Shown here in pieces: positions 43,931 to 52,353 of a stretch of 64,000 bases of DNA. Where the stretch lies: the NCBI GenBank assembly GCA_947652735.1, contig CANTEG010000009.1:62001-126000 (forward strand). Reading direction: 5' to 3'. Below the pieces are notes generated by a model. It was not told where the DNA came from, made no database searches, and saw only the letters and a program-made list of their open reading frames with translations. The number at the start of each line of letters is the position of its first letter. Position 1 is the first letter of the stretch. The position numbers and the translations under genes are program-made. The DNA is from an uncultured Lachnospiraceae bacterium (GTDB taxonomy: Bacteria; Bacillota; Clostridia; Lachnospirales; Lachnospiraceae).

Positions 43931-45846
43931 TGGCACAGCACGGACCAAGAGGACCTATGGGTCGAGGCATGAAAGGCGGAAAAAAGGTAGAGAATCCCGG
44001 AAAACTTTTTGCAAGAATTATGGGATATGTAGGCAAAAAATATAAGATTCACTGTATTTTGGTTGTCATATGCATCATTGTTTCGGCACTTGCCAATGTT
44101 CAGGGGACCCTGTTTATGAAGACGCTGATTGACGATTATATCAGCCCGCTTATAGGTTCGGGAAATCCTGATTACTCAGAGCTGTTACATGCAATCATAA
44201 GAGTGGCGGGCTTTTACCTTGCAGGTATTCTCGCAGCATTTATACAGGCAAGACTTCTTATGTATGTTGCTCAGGGAACATTAAAAAGCATAAGGATAGA
44301 CCTTTTCAACCATATGGAAAGTCTTCCTATCAAATATTTTGATACGCATGCACACGGAGATATTATGTCTCTTTATACAAATGATGTGGATACGTTGAGA
44401 CAGATGATAAGCCAGAGTATACCACAGACCATATCAAGTGTAATTACGGTAGTTTCAGTGTTAGTGAGCATGATTATTTTAAATGTGCCGTTAACGCTGC
44501 TTACCCTTGCCATGGTATTTGTTATGCTCAAGGTTACAGGGGCGGTTGCGGGAAACAGCGGACGTTACTTTGCCGCACAGCAAAGGGATATCGGTGCGCT
44601 TAACGGTTATATAGAAGAAATGATTGAAGGGCAGAAGGTTATAAAGGTATTTTGCCATGAGGAGGAGAGCAAGGAAGGCTTTAATGCACTCAATGAACAG
44701 CTCTTTGACAGTGCAAATAATGCAAATAAATATGCCAATCTCCTTGGACCAATTAATGCACAGCTTGGAAATATAAGCTATGTAATATGTGCAATTGTGG
44801 GCGGAGCGCTTGCCATAAACGGAGTCGGTGGATTTACGCTTGGCGGACTTGCAAGCTTTCTGACCTTTAACAAGAATTTCAGTATGCCTATCAATCAGGT
44901 CAGCCAGCAGCTTAACTCAGTAATTATGGCACTTGCAGGCGCTGAGAGAATATTCAATACGCTCGATGAAAAGCCTGAAACTGACGAGGGATATGTTACT
45001 TTGGTTAATGCTGTGGAAAAAGATGGGGTATTAACAGAAAGTGAGGCAAGAACCGGACTTTGGGCATGGAAGCATACCCATCAGGCAGACGGTTCTGTAA
45101 CATATGTAAAGCTTACGGGTGACGTTGTTTTTGATGATGTAGATTTTGGTTATAACGAAGATAAGCAGGTACTGTATAACGTTGACTTATTTGCCACACC
45201 GGGACAAAAGATAGCTTTTGTAGGTTCCACAGGTGCAGGAAAAACGACAATTACAAATCTGATAAACAGATTTTATGATATTCAGGACGGCAAAATAAGG
45301 TATGATGGCATCAATATAAATAAAATTAAAAAGGATGATTTGAGACGCTCCCTTGGAATTGTACTTCAGGATACCCATTTGTTTACGGAAACAGTTATGG
45401 AAAACATAAGGTACGGAAGACTTGAGGCGACGGATGAGGAGGTAATCAAGGCTGCAAAGCTTGCCAATGCAGATGGCTTTATCAGGAGACTGCCTGATGG
45501 ATACAACACAATGCTTACAGGAGACGGTGCAAACTTAAGTCAGGGACAAAGACAGCTTCTTGCCATAGCAAGGGCTGCAATTGCTGACCCACCTGTGCTT
45601 ATCCTTGATGAAGCGACAAGCTCTATTGATACCCGAACTGAAAAAATCGTTCAGGAGGGTATGGATATGCTTATGAAGGGCAGAACAACATTTGTAATCG
45701 CACACAGACTTTCAACGGTAAGAAACAGCGACTGCATTATTGTCCTTGAAAAGGGAAAAGTTATTGAACGTGGTCCCCATGATGATCTTATAAAAAAACA
45801 GGGCAGATACTATCAATTGTACACGGGAAATAAGGTTGCAATGTAA
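43930..45846 (+). CDS. ABC exporter half-transporter, catalytic partner
   Basis: 638 residues. The N-terminal Gly/Arg/Lys-rich extension (about 1-30) is followed by six helices and an NBD with canonical Walker A GSTGAGKTT and Walker B VLILDEATSS. The signature is NLSQGQRQL. A segment of about 45 residues (about 345-390) precedes the NBD. It pairs with the upstream subunit; substrates are not evident, drugs or peptides being possible. Confidence 0.92.
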   Translation: MAQHGPRGPMGRGMKGGKKVENPGKLFARIMGYVGKKYKIHCILVVICIIVSALANVQGTLFMKTLIDDYISPLIGSGNPDYSELLHAIIRVAGFYLAGILAAFIQARLLMYVAQGTLKSIRIDLFNHMESLPIKYFDTHAHGDIMSLYTNDVDTLRQMISQSIPQTISSVITVVSVLVSMIILNVPLTLLTLAMVFVMLKVTGAVAGNSGRYFAAQQRDIGALNGYIEEMIEGQKVIKVFCHEEESKEGFNALNEQLFDSANNANKYANLLGPINAQLGNISYVICAIVGGALAINGVGGFTLGGLASFLTFNKNFSMPINQVSQQLNSVIMALAGAERIFNTLDEKPETDEGYVTLVNAVEKDGVLTESEARTGLWAWKHTHQADGSVTYVKLTGDVVFDDVDFGYNEDKQVLYNVDLFATPGQKIAFVGSTGAGKTTITNLINRFYDIQDGKIRYDGININKIKKDDLRRSLGIVLQDTHLFTETVMENIRYGRLEATDEEVIKAAKLANADGFIRRLPDGYNTMLTGDGANLSQGQRQLLAIARAAIADPPVLILDEATSSIDTRTEKIVQEGMDMLMKGRTTFVIAHRLSTVRNSDCIIVLEKGKVIERGPHDDLIKKQGRYYQLYTGNKVAM

Positions 45847-46024
45847 ATTATGCATTAATTGAAACATTTTTGTAAAAAATAATGATAAAATTAAAATAAA
45901 AACAAATTGCAAAAAAATTTATAAAATATGTAAAATTTATCACTTTTTAACATAAAAAAATTTGTTCTTTTATTTATTAAAAAAGTTTTGGAAAACATTG
46001 TTATAAATATGCATAAAATAAAGA

Positions 46025-46053
46025 TTGACTATTTGCTATTTAAATCCTAAAAT
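46025..46053 (+). promoter_or_regulatory. Promoter of the phospholipase-like gene
   Basis: TTGACT (46025-46030), a 17-nt spacer, TAAAAT (46048-46053), at the end of a very AT-rich intergenic stretch (45847-46096) that holds no gene. Confidence 0.72.
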
Positions 46054-46096
46054 AGTAAATGTACCTGGTTGGTGCTGAAAGGGGAAAACCAAAAAA

Positions 46097-46687
46097 ATGA
46101 GAAAAAAATCACATATTTCACTGGCAAAGGGAGTTATAAATGGACTTGGAATCAGTGACCGAATCAATCACCGATTTGCATTTTATGTAGGAAGTATATG
46201 GCCGGACTGTATTCCATCTTTTATCACCAAGAGACATTGCATTGATGATACGTTTGAAATACTTACCAAACGAATGAACAAATTTATAAAAAAATTTAAT
46301 CCTGAGAAAGATATGAATTCTCTTTCAACATGGAGAATGGGCATTGTACTCCACTATATTGCAGATTATTTTACATTTCCCCACAATACTCATTATACAG
46401 GAAACCTAAAAGAACACTGTGTTTATGAGGAAAAGTTAAAGCACCGTATGTACAGGTATGTGGATGAGTTAAACATTGCAGAATGTACAGAAAAGAAATG
46501 TATATTGTCCGGAGTGACTGAAATAGAGAGATTCATACGTGAAAAGCATGAACAGTATATGAACCTTTCGGGTAACGTGGACGATGACTGCCGATATTCA
46601 GTATTTGCATGTATTAGTGTAATGGCATCGCTGCTTTCCATCGTTGCTGCAAGGAAAGAAGCAGTTGTTTCAGGTGCTGCGGCGTGA
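46097..46687 (+). CDS. Zinc-dependent phospholipase C-like protein
   Basis: 196 residues matching the short PF00882-type family: HISLAKGVI near the N-terminus, GSIWPDCIP, and the metal histidines in VLHYIADYFTFPHNTHY at about 95-110. There is no signal peptide, unlike secreted phospholipases C, so it may act in the cytoplasm or on a different substrate. GAAAGGGG precedes the ATG. Confidence 0.8.
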   Translation: MRKKSHISLAKGVINGLGISDRINHRFAFYVGSIWPDCIPSFITKRHCIDDTFEILTKRMNKFIKKFNPEKDMNSLSTWRMGIVLHYIADYFTFPHNTHYTGNLKEHCVYEEKLKHRMYRYVDELNIAECTEKKCILSGVTEIERFIREKHEQYMNLSGNVDDDCRYSVFACISVMASLLSIVAARKEAVVSGAAA

Positions 46688-46787
46688 ATAAAATAATATA
46701 AAAAAGTGCATACTAACCCCACATTCAGGGATGACTTACATGTTTAAAAGCTTGGAATAGGCTGATGCTTAAGGAAGGGGGATTTGT

Positions 46788-46976
46788 ATGCGTAGTTCAA
46801 CAGAGGTATACGAAGAGGTTGCTGAAAGATGTCATGCTTATGACAAAAAAGAAAGAAGAGACTGCTTTTGCAATATAGCAGGTGATTCAAAGAGCTGTCT
46901 CAATTGCAGACATTTTGCAGATGACGAGCATTGCAGGCTCGACCTTTATGATCCGATTGTAAAGAACATTAAATAG
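46788..46976 (+). CDS. Small Cys-rich protein
   Basis: 62 residues with an AAGGGGG site and its own terminator, so a real gene. Cysteines are C15, C26, C28, C37, C40 and C48, within RDCFCN, SCLNCRHF and HCRL; the arrangement suggests a small metal (zinc or Fe-S) site. The middle (SCLNCRHFADDEHCRLDLYDPI) looks like a compact zinc-ribbon-like fold. Function unknown. Confidence 0.75.
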   Translation: MRSSTEVYEEVAERCHAYDKKERRDCFCNIAGDSKSCLNCRHFADDEHCRLDLYDPIVKNIK

Positions 46977-46987
46977 TGAAGTTTTGG

Positions 46988-47016
46988 GCACCGCTTTTTA
47001 AGAGCGGTGCTTTTTT
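46988..47016 (+). terminator. Terminator after the small Cys-rich gene
   Basis: GCACCGCT pairs with AGCGGTGC around a 7-nt loop, followed by six T. Confidence 0.92.
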
Positions 47017-47100
47017 ATTTAATAGAAGCCTTGACACAAAAAAAGTGTGTTGATATACTCAAGAATAGTTTGTTTTATGAGATGAGGAAAGGAAAATATT

Positions 47101-48732
47101 ATGATTAGTGCAAATAATGTAACCTTAAGACTTGGCAAAAAGGCTTTGTTTGAGGATGTGAATATTAAATTTACCGAGGGAAACTGTTATGGCTTGATTG
47201 GAGCTAACGGTGCGGGTAAGTCTACATTTTTAAAAATATTGTCAGGAGCGTTGGAGCCTACAAATGGTGAAGTGATTATGAATTCAGGCGAAAGACTTTC
47301 CGTGCTTCAGCAGGACCATTACAAGTATGATGAATATGCAGTAATGGATACTGTAATTATGGGAAATAAGCGACTTTATGAAATAATGAAAGAAAAGGAT
47401 GCGATATATGCAAAGGAAGACTTCACTGATGAAGATGGCGTGAGGGCATCTGAGCTTGAGGCTGAATTTGCTGATATGGACGGATGGAATGCAGAGGCGG
47501 ATGCGGCAACGCTTTTAAATGGACTTGGAATAGATACGGATATACATTACAAAAAGATGAGTGAGCTTGACGGAAATCAAAAGGTGAAGGTTCTGCTTGC
47601 ACAGGCACTTTTTGGAAATCCTGATGTGCTGCTCTTGGACGAGCCTACAAACCACCTCGATCTTGATGCCATTGCATGGTTGGAGGAATTTCTGATAAAT
47701 TTTGATAATACTGTCATAGTAGTGTCACATGACAGGTACTTTTTGAATAAGGTCTGCACACATATTGCAGATATCGATTACGCAAAAATACAGTTATATG
47801 CAGGAAACTACGATTTCTGGTATGAGTCAAGCCAGTTGATGATTAAGCAGATGAAGGAAGCAAACAAGAAAAAAGAGGAGAAGATAAAAGAGCTTCAGGA
47901 ATTTATCCAGCGTTTCTCAGCGAATGCCTCCAAGTCAAAGCAGGCAACATCACGAAAGAGAGCTTTGGAGAAGATTGAACTGGATGAAATAAAGCCGTCT
48001 AGCAGAAAGTATCCATATATTGATTTCAGACCAAAGAGAGAAATAGGAAATGAAGTACTTACAGTGTCAAATATATCAAAGACGGTTGACGGCGTTAAGG
48101 TGTTAGACAATATTTCCTTTACAATCGGACACGATGACAAGGTCGCATTCGTAGGTCCGAATACGATAGCAACAACAACCCTGTTTAAAATACTGGCAGG
48201 CGAGGAGGAACCGGACAGCGGTTCTTACAAGTGGGGCGTCACGACGTCACAGGGATATTTTCCTAAGGATAATACGAAGGAATTTGATAATGATTTGGTG
48301 ATAGCCGACTGGCTTGCACAGTATTCGGATGACAAGGATGCCACGTATGTGAGAGGGTTCCTTGGACGTATGCTCTTTGCAGGTGAGGACGGAGTGAAGA
48401 AAGTAAAGGTGCTTTCGGGAGGAGAAAAGGTAAGATGTCTTCTTTCTAAGCTTATGATTATGGGCTCCAACGTTCTTATTTTGGATGAGCCTACAAACCA
48501 CCTTGACATGGAGTCAATTACCGCGTTAAACAACGGACTTATGAAGTTTTCGGGAGTTGTGTTATTTGCATCTCAGGATCATCAGTTTGTACAGACAACG
48601 GCAAACAGAATTATGGAGCTTACAAGCACAGGACTTATAGATAAGCAGACTACCTATGATGAATATCTTGCAAGTGATGAGCTGGCGAGAAAACGTCAGA
48701 TTATGAATATGGTAAGTGATGACGAAAATTAG
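47101..48732 (+). CDS. ABC-F family ATPase with degenerate second Walker A
   Basis: 543 residues, two NBDs joined by a Lys/Glu-rich linker (about 250-300), no membrane helices: a ribosome-associated ABC-F factor of the YbiT-like branch. NBD1 has intact Walker A GANGAGKST and LLLDEPTNHLDLD. NBD2 has the signature LSGGEKVRC and ILDEPTNHLDME, but its Walker A reads GPNTIATTT (352-360), with Thr358 in place of the lysine. The YbiT-like branch is known to vary here, but loss of the Lys itself is notable. AGGAAAGG precedes the ATG. Confidence 0.93.
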   Translation: MISANNVTLRLGKKALFEDVNIKFTEGNCYGLIGANGAGKSTFLKILSGALEPTNGEVIMNSGERLSVLQQDHYKYDEYAVMDTVIMGNKRLYEIMKEKDAIYAKEDFTDEDGVRASELEAEFADMDGWNAEADAATLLNGLGIDTDIHYKKMSELDGNQKVKVLLAQALFGNPDVLLLDEPTNHLDLDAIAWLEEFLINFDNTVIVVSHDRYFLNKVCTHIADIDYAKIQLYAGNYDFWYESSQLMIKQMKEANKKKEEKIKELQEFIQRFSANASKSKQATSRKRALEKIELDEIKPSSRKYPYIDFRPKREIGNEVLTVSNISKTVDGVKVLDNISFTIGHDDKVAFVGPNTIATTTLFKILAGEEEPDSGSYKWGVTTSQGYFPKDNTKEFDNDLVIADWLAQYSDDKDATYVRGFLGRMLFAGEDGVKKVKVLSGGEKVRCLLSKLMIMGSNVLILDEPTNHLDMESITALNNGLMKFSGVVLFASQDHQFVQTTANRIMELTSTGLIDKQTTYDEYLASDELARKRQIMNMVSDDEN

Positions 48733-48756
48733 TTGACATAATATATGGAGGTAACT

Positions 48757-49767
48757 ATGATAGACGGAAAAAAAACGATGCTGTCAGGCATGCAGTCAAC
48801 GGGAATTATAACACTTGGAAACTATTTGGGGGCCTTAAAAAATTGGGTTAATCTGAATGAGGAAGAAGATATAAAATGCTTTTATGGAATTATGGATTTA
48901 CATTCCATAACAGTCAGACAGGAGCCTGCAAATTTGAGGAAAAGTGCAAGAACCTTGCTTCTTCTTTATATTGCAGCAGGGCTTGACCCGGAAAAAAACT
49001 GCATCTTTTTCCAGTCCCATGTTCCTGCACATCCCCAGCTCGCATGGATACTGAATTGCTATACATACATGGGAGAAATGAACCGAATGACCCAGTTTAA
49101 GGATAAGGCAGCAAAACATGCTGACAACATAAACACGGGACTTTTCACGTATCCTGTACTTATGGCGGCGGACATACTTCTGTATCAGGCGGATTATGTC
49201 CCTGTTGGAAAGGATCAGATGCAGCACCTTGAAATAACGAGAGATATCGCAAACCGTTTTAACGGAATATATGGGGATGTATTTACAATACCGGAGGCAT
49301 ATATCGGAAAGAGTGGAGCAAGAATTATGAGCCTTCAGGATCCAACAAAGAAAATGTCGAAGTCGGATGAAAATCCAAATGCGACAATCTCCCTTTTGGA
49401 CGATAAGGACACCATTATGAGAAAGTTCAAAAAAGCGGTTACGGACTCAGATGGATTTATTGCATATAGCGATGACAAACCGGGTATCAAAAACCTGATA
49501 GATATTTATTGTGCCGTAACATCAAAAAGTGTTGACGAGGCACTTAAGGAGTCAGACGGAATGGGCTACGGACAGCTTAAGGAAATGGTTGGTGAGGCAG
49601 TTGTTGCGGAGCTTGTGCCTTTACAGGAGCGGTTTGAGGCACTTTCGAAAGATAAGGAATATATAGATAAAATAATAAAAGAAAATGCTGAACAGGCATC
49701 CTATTATGCGAATAAAACTTTGAGAAAGGTTATGAAAAAGGTCGGATTTACTGAGCTGCCAAGATAA
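48757..49767 (+). CDS. trpS: Tryptophanyl-tRNA synthetase
   Basis: 336 residues from the ATG at 48757, since GGAGG lies between the in-frame ATG at 48745 and this one. It charges tRNA-Trp. The HIGH-equivalent is TLGNYLGAL, and KMSKS is present as KKMSKSDE. No T-box precedes it; it appears to be transcribed with the ABC-F gene 24 nt upstream, so its control differs from that of the trp operon. Confidence 0.96.
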   Translation: MIDGKKTMLSGMQSTGIITLGNYLGALKNWVNLNEEEDIKCFYGIMDLHSITVRQEPANLRKSARTLLLLYIAAGLDPEKNCIFFQSHVPAHPQLAWILNCYTYMGEMNRMTQFKDKAAKHADNINTGLFTYPVLMAADILLYQADYVPVGKDQMQHLEITRDIANRFNGIYGDVFTIPEAYIGKSGARIMSLQDPTKKMSKSDENPNATISLLDDKDTIMRKFKKAVTDSDGFIAYSDDKPGIKNLIDIYCAVTSKSVDEALKESDGMGYGQLKEMVGEAVVAELVPLQERFEALSKDKEYIDKIIKENAEQASYYANKTLRKVMKKVGFTELPR

Positions 49768-49773
49768 AAAACA

Positions 49774-49893
49774 AGGGGCTGTCGCACTGGGAATATTTAT
49801 ACCATGATAACGAAAACGCACTTTCGGTCAATGAAAGGTGTAATAGTTTTCTTAATTATTATGGCATATATATTTTCTAAAAGCGATAGCCCT
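49774..49893. mobile_element. MITE-like fold-back element
   Basis: About 120 bp with imperfect terminal inverted repeats of about 32 nt: AGGGGCTGTCGC... at the left and, reversed, AGGGCTATCGC... at the right, both continuing to ATTTATACCAT / ATATATGCCAT. The interior also folds back (GAAAAC with GTTTTC; ACTTTC with GAAAG). It has no coding capacity. It fills the gap between trpS and the convergent membrane-protein gene and could also act as their shared terminator. Confidence 0.6.
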
Positions 49894-49901
49894 GAACTTT
49901 T

Positions 49902-50750
49902 TTAGTTTATTGAAAATATATATCTAAGCATTTTTTCTGCGTTGGCTTTGTTTCTCTCGGAAGTTCCTGCAACACTTAAGAATACATCGCTATAGCCTGT
50001 GTTTAAATTTTTGGCAAATTCGGTGCCGCTAATATCCACTGCGAAAGCGACCATATTATCATCCTCATCCTTAACGCTCAGCAGACTACAGTTGTAATCG
50101 TTTTCCAGAACTGCTAAAAATTCAGCAGACAAGCTGTTGGCCACAGGTCTTGCCATACCAGCACTGCCGCAATATTCAACACCTGCTTTGTCAGATATAA
50201 TAATGTCGTAATAATTGTCATAGCACAGTGTAGGGAACTGCATATAATCCGAGCTATAAGAATTGCCTCCATTTTCGGCATAGTCTTCAAGGCTTAAGGA
50301 AATGGAAGTGTTTGACAAAATCTGATATCCTTTTTCTAGCCCGAAAAGACGGCAATAGTCATCTTCAAAGGATTTGTCAATTTGATTTATTCCTGTGTTT
50401 AAGACTGCATATGACAGTGCAATAGGGCGTGAATTTTTATAAATAGTAACAGGAATATAAATGGCGAGGGCTAAAAAAAGAATTGCTCCCATAATGGCAA
50501 ACTTATAATAGTAAAGAAAATATTTCCGCTGTTCCTTTTTGGACATACCCTCTATATTTTTGCGGTAGCGTTCCCTCTTTGCAGCAAGCCTGTCCTTGCG
50601 GCTCATGGCTCTAAGCTCAAGATTATCCTCTGTAGTTTTTTTTGTATCCGCTTCTGTGGAAGTGGAAGCTGTGATTTGACCTGCCACCGTTTTCGGCTGA
50701 TTTGATATGGCGTTTTCTTTGTTAACAATGTTATCTTCTTTATTTGCCAT
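49902..50750 (-). CDS. Hypothetical membrane-anchored extracellular protein
   Basis: 282 residues. The N-terminal 90 residues are cytoplasmic and charged (MSRKDRLAAKRERYRKNIEGM). One transmembrane helix (about 94-115) is followed by an extracellular domain of about 165 residues (YDIIISDKAGVEYCGSAGMARPV), faintly like a periplasmic-binding fold. There is no enzyme motif I recognise. It converges with trpS across the MITE-like element. Confidence 0.7.
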   Translation of the reverse strand: MANKEDNIVNKENAISNQPKTVAGQITASTSTEADTKKTTEDNLELRAMSRKDRLAAKRERYRKNIEGMSKKEQRKYFLYYYKFAIMGAILFLALAIYIPVTIYKNSRPIALSYAVLNTGINQIDKSFEDDYCRLFGLEKGYQILSNTSISLSLEDYAENGGNSYSSDYMQFPTLCYDNYYDIIISDKAGVEYCGSAGMARPVANSLSAEFLAVLENDYNCSLLSVKDEDDNMVAFAVDISGTEFAKNLNTGYSDVFLSVAGTSERNKANAEKMLRYIFSIN

Positions 50751-50979
50751 TATTATTCTCCTGTATTATCCCGTTTTTTTGATTCATTATTTTAAAATAA
50801 CAAATCAACAAAATATATTATTACAAAACTATACATTAGTATACCATACATTTCCAAGGTTAAAATGAAAAAAATGTGAACTTGCGACTTTTTTTAAAAA
50901 ACCATTTACAACTTGTGAAATCTCAACTATTATAGTAAAAGTGTCTTGCGACGTAAAAAGTTTAAGGATGGTATTTGAA

Positions 50980-52029
50980 ATGAAATCAAAGACAAAGCAT
51001 TTTCTGCATACGTTTTTTAAAATATTTATAATATTTATGCTTGTGACTGCGCTTATCAATGTGGGATTATTTGCAGCTATAGCAATCAATCATAAGAGTA
51101 AACTGAAAAAAGAAAAAGACCATCTGAATGCCCCGGGAATCATGGTGGATGCAGGAGGGCATAAGCAGCATGTCGTGGTTGGCGGTGATGAAGATTCAGA
51201 GCATGTGCTGGTATTTTTACATAGTGTGTGCGTGGTGGATGACAGTATAGCACTTCAACCGCTTATGAATGAACTGAAAAACTGCAAATATGCGTATGTG
51301 GACAGAAGCGGATATGGTTTTAGTGAAATGTCAAATACGGAAAGAAGTATAGAAAATCAGGTTGAGGAAACAAGAACAGCACTGAAAAATGCGGAGGTGA
51401 GCGGACCTTATGTGCTTGTTGCCATAGGGACGTCAGGTGTGGAGGCGTTTTACTGGGCAAAGACATATCCTGATGAGGTAGCCTCAATAATAGGAATAGA
51501 TATGATATATCCGGAACAGTTTGCAAATACCACTACAGATGAATATTGTGGATTTTTTGATTACCTTTATGTGAAATTTTGTGCGATAGGCGGACATCGG
51601 CTTGTTAAAAGCGTATTTCCTACAGATAAGTACGGCATTTATGACGAAAGACAGATGAATACACGGAATGCACTGATAGGAAAAGGAAATTACAACGAAG
51701 ACATATACGATGAACAGCTTAAAATGATTGATAATGCGGCAAAGGTTACGGCAATGGGCATTCCAGAGACGGATATGTATCTTTTGTATTCAAATCCCAT
51801 GCTTGAACCATATTTAAGTACGGATGAGGATATACAAAAATCGTATAATGATGCGATGGCAAAGGACAGTGAAACGGACTATGTTTCGGCATACAACCAG
51901 ATATTCAAAAATTATTTTAAGGATTACAAAAATGTGGCAATTGAGGAAGTAAGTGGATATTCAAGAATGTACACATATTGCCCGAAAACGATTGCAGAAA
52001 AAATAAATGATTTTATAATTAAGAAATAG
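50980..52029 (+). CDS. Membrane-anchored alpha/beta-hydrolase-fold protein
   Basis: 349 residues from the ATG at 50980, 10 nt after AAGGA. One N-terminal helix (about 9-33) is followed by an alpha/beta-hydrolase core: LVFLHSVCVVDDS at the oxyanion strand and VDRSGYGFSE. The nucleophile elbow is AIGTSGVEA (S152), where the usual G-x-S-x-G has lost its last glycine. It may be an esterase or peptidase on the cell surface, or an inactive form. Diverges from the upstream membrane-protein gene. Confidence 0.8.
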   Translation: MKSKTKHFLHTFFKIFIIFMLVTALINVGLFAAIAINHKSKLKKEKDHLNAPGIMVDAGGHKQHVVVGGDEDSEHVLVFLHSVCVVDDSIALQPLMNELKNCKYAYVDRSGYGFSEMSNTERSIENQVEETRTALKNAEVSGPYVLVAIGTSGVEAFYWAKTYPDEVASIIGIDMIYPEQFANTTTDEYCGFFDYLYVKFCAIGGHRLVKSVFPTDKYGIYDERQMNTRNALIGKGNYNEDIYDEQLKMIDNAAKVTAMGIPETDMYLLYSNPMLEPYLSTDEDIQKSYNDAMAKDSETDYVSAYNQIFKNYFKDYKNVAIEEVSGYSRMYTYCPKTIAEKINDFIIKK

Positions 52030-52101
52030 TTACAAAACAGTTACAGGACGTATAAAGATGTGAAAATTGCACAATTGCACAATGAAAAATAAAAAAAATG
52101 C

Positions 52102-52130
52102 TTGCAAAATTGTTTAATATGTCCTATAAT
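52102..52130 (+). promoter_or_regulatory. Promoter of the sugar ABC operon
   Basis: TTGCAA (52102-52107), a 17-nt spacer, consensus TATAAT (52125-52130), giving a leader of about 215 nt. Confidence 0.8.
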
Positions 52131-52137
52131 TACCTTA

Positions 52138-52340
52138 GTTTTGACAGCACAGTCAAGGCTATACGTATGGAACCAACAGTCATAGACTGAATTAATATAG
52201 GTTCAAAGAAGTAGTCCGAACGTGGGTACATAGAAGCAGGTTGAAACCCTGACAAAGAAGCTTTCGCTTGTTGGAGCTTTTAGGCAGGCGGGATATCTGG
52301 GGACGTGGAAGCGTATGGGACAAACACACATATTATAAAA
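52138..52340 (+). promoter_or_regulatory. Long structured 5' leader of the sugar-binding protein gene (unidentified)
   Basis: About 200 nt with several local hairpins: TTGAC/GTCAA near 52141, GGAACC/GGTTC enclosing AGTC/GACT (about 52168-52206), and AAGC-TTTC-GCTT near 52258-52270. No T run indicates a terminator. It could be a riboswitch-like or mRNA-stabilising leader; I do not recognise a known class. Confidence 0.4.
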
Positions 52341-52353
52341 GGAGGGTTTTTTT

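Noticed and set aside
42170-45846. Exporter dedicated to the RiPP candidate
   Set aside because: The ABC pair lacks a C39 peptidase domain and lies 39 kb from the precursor; it fits general multidrug exporters.
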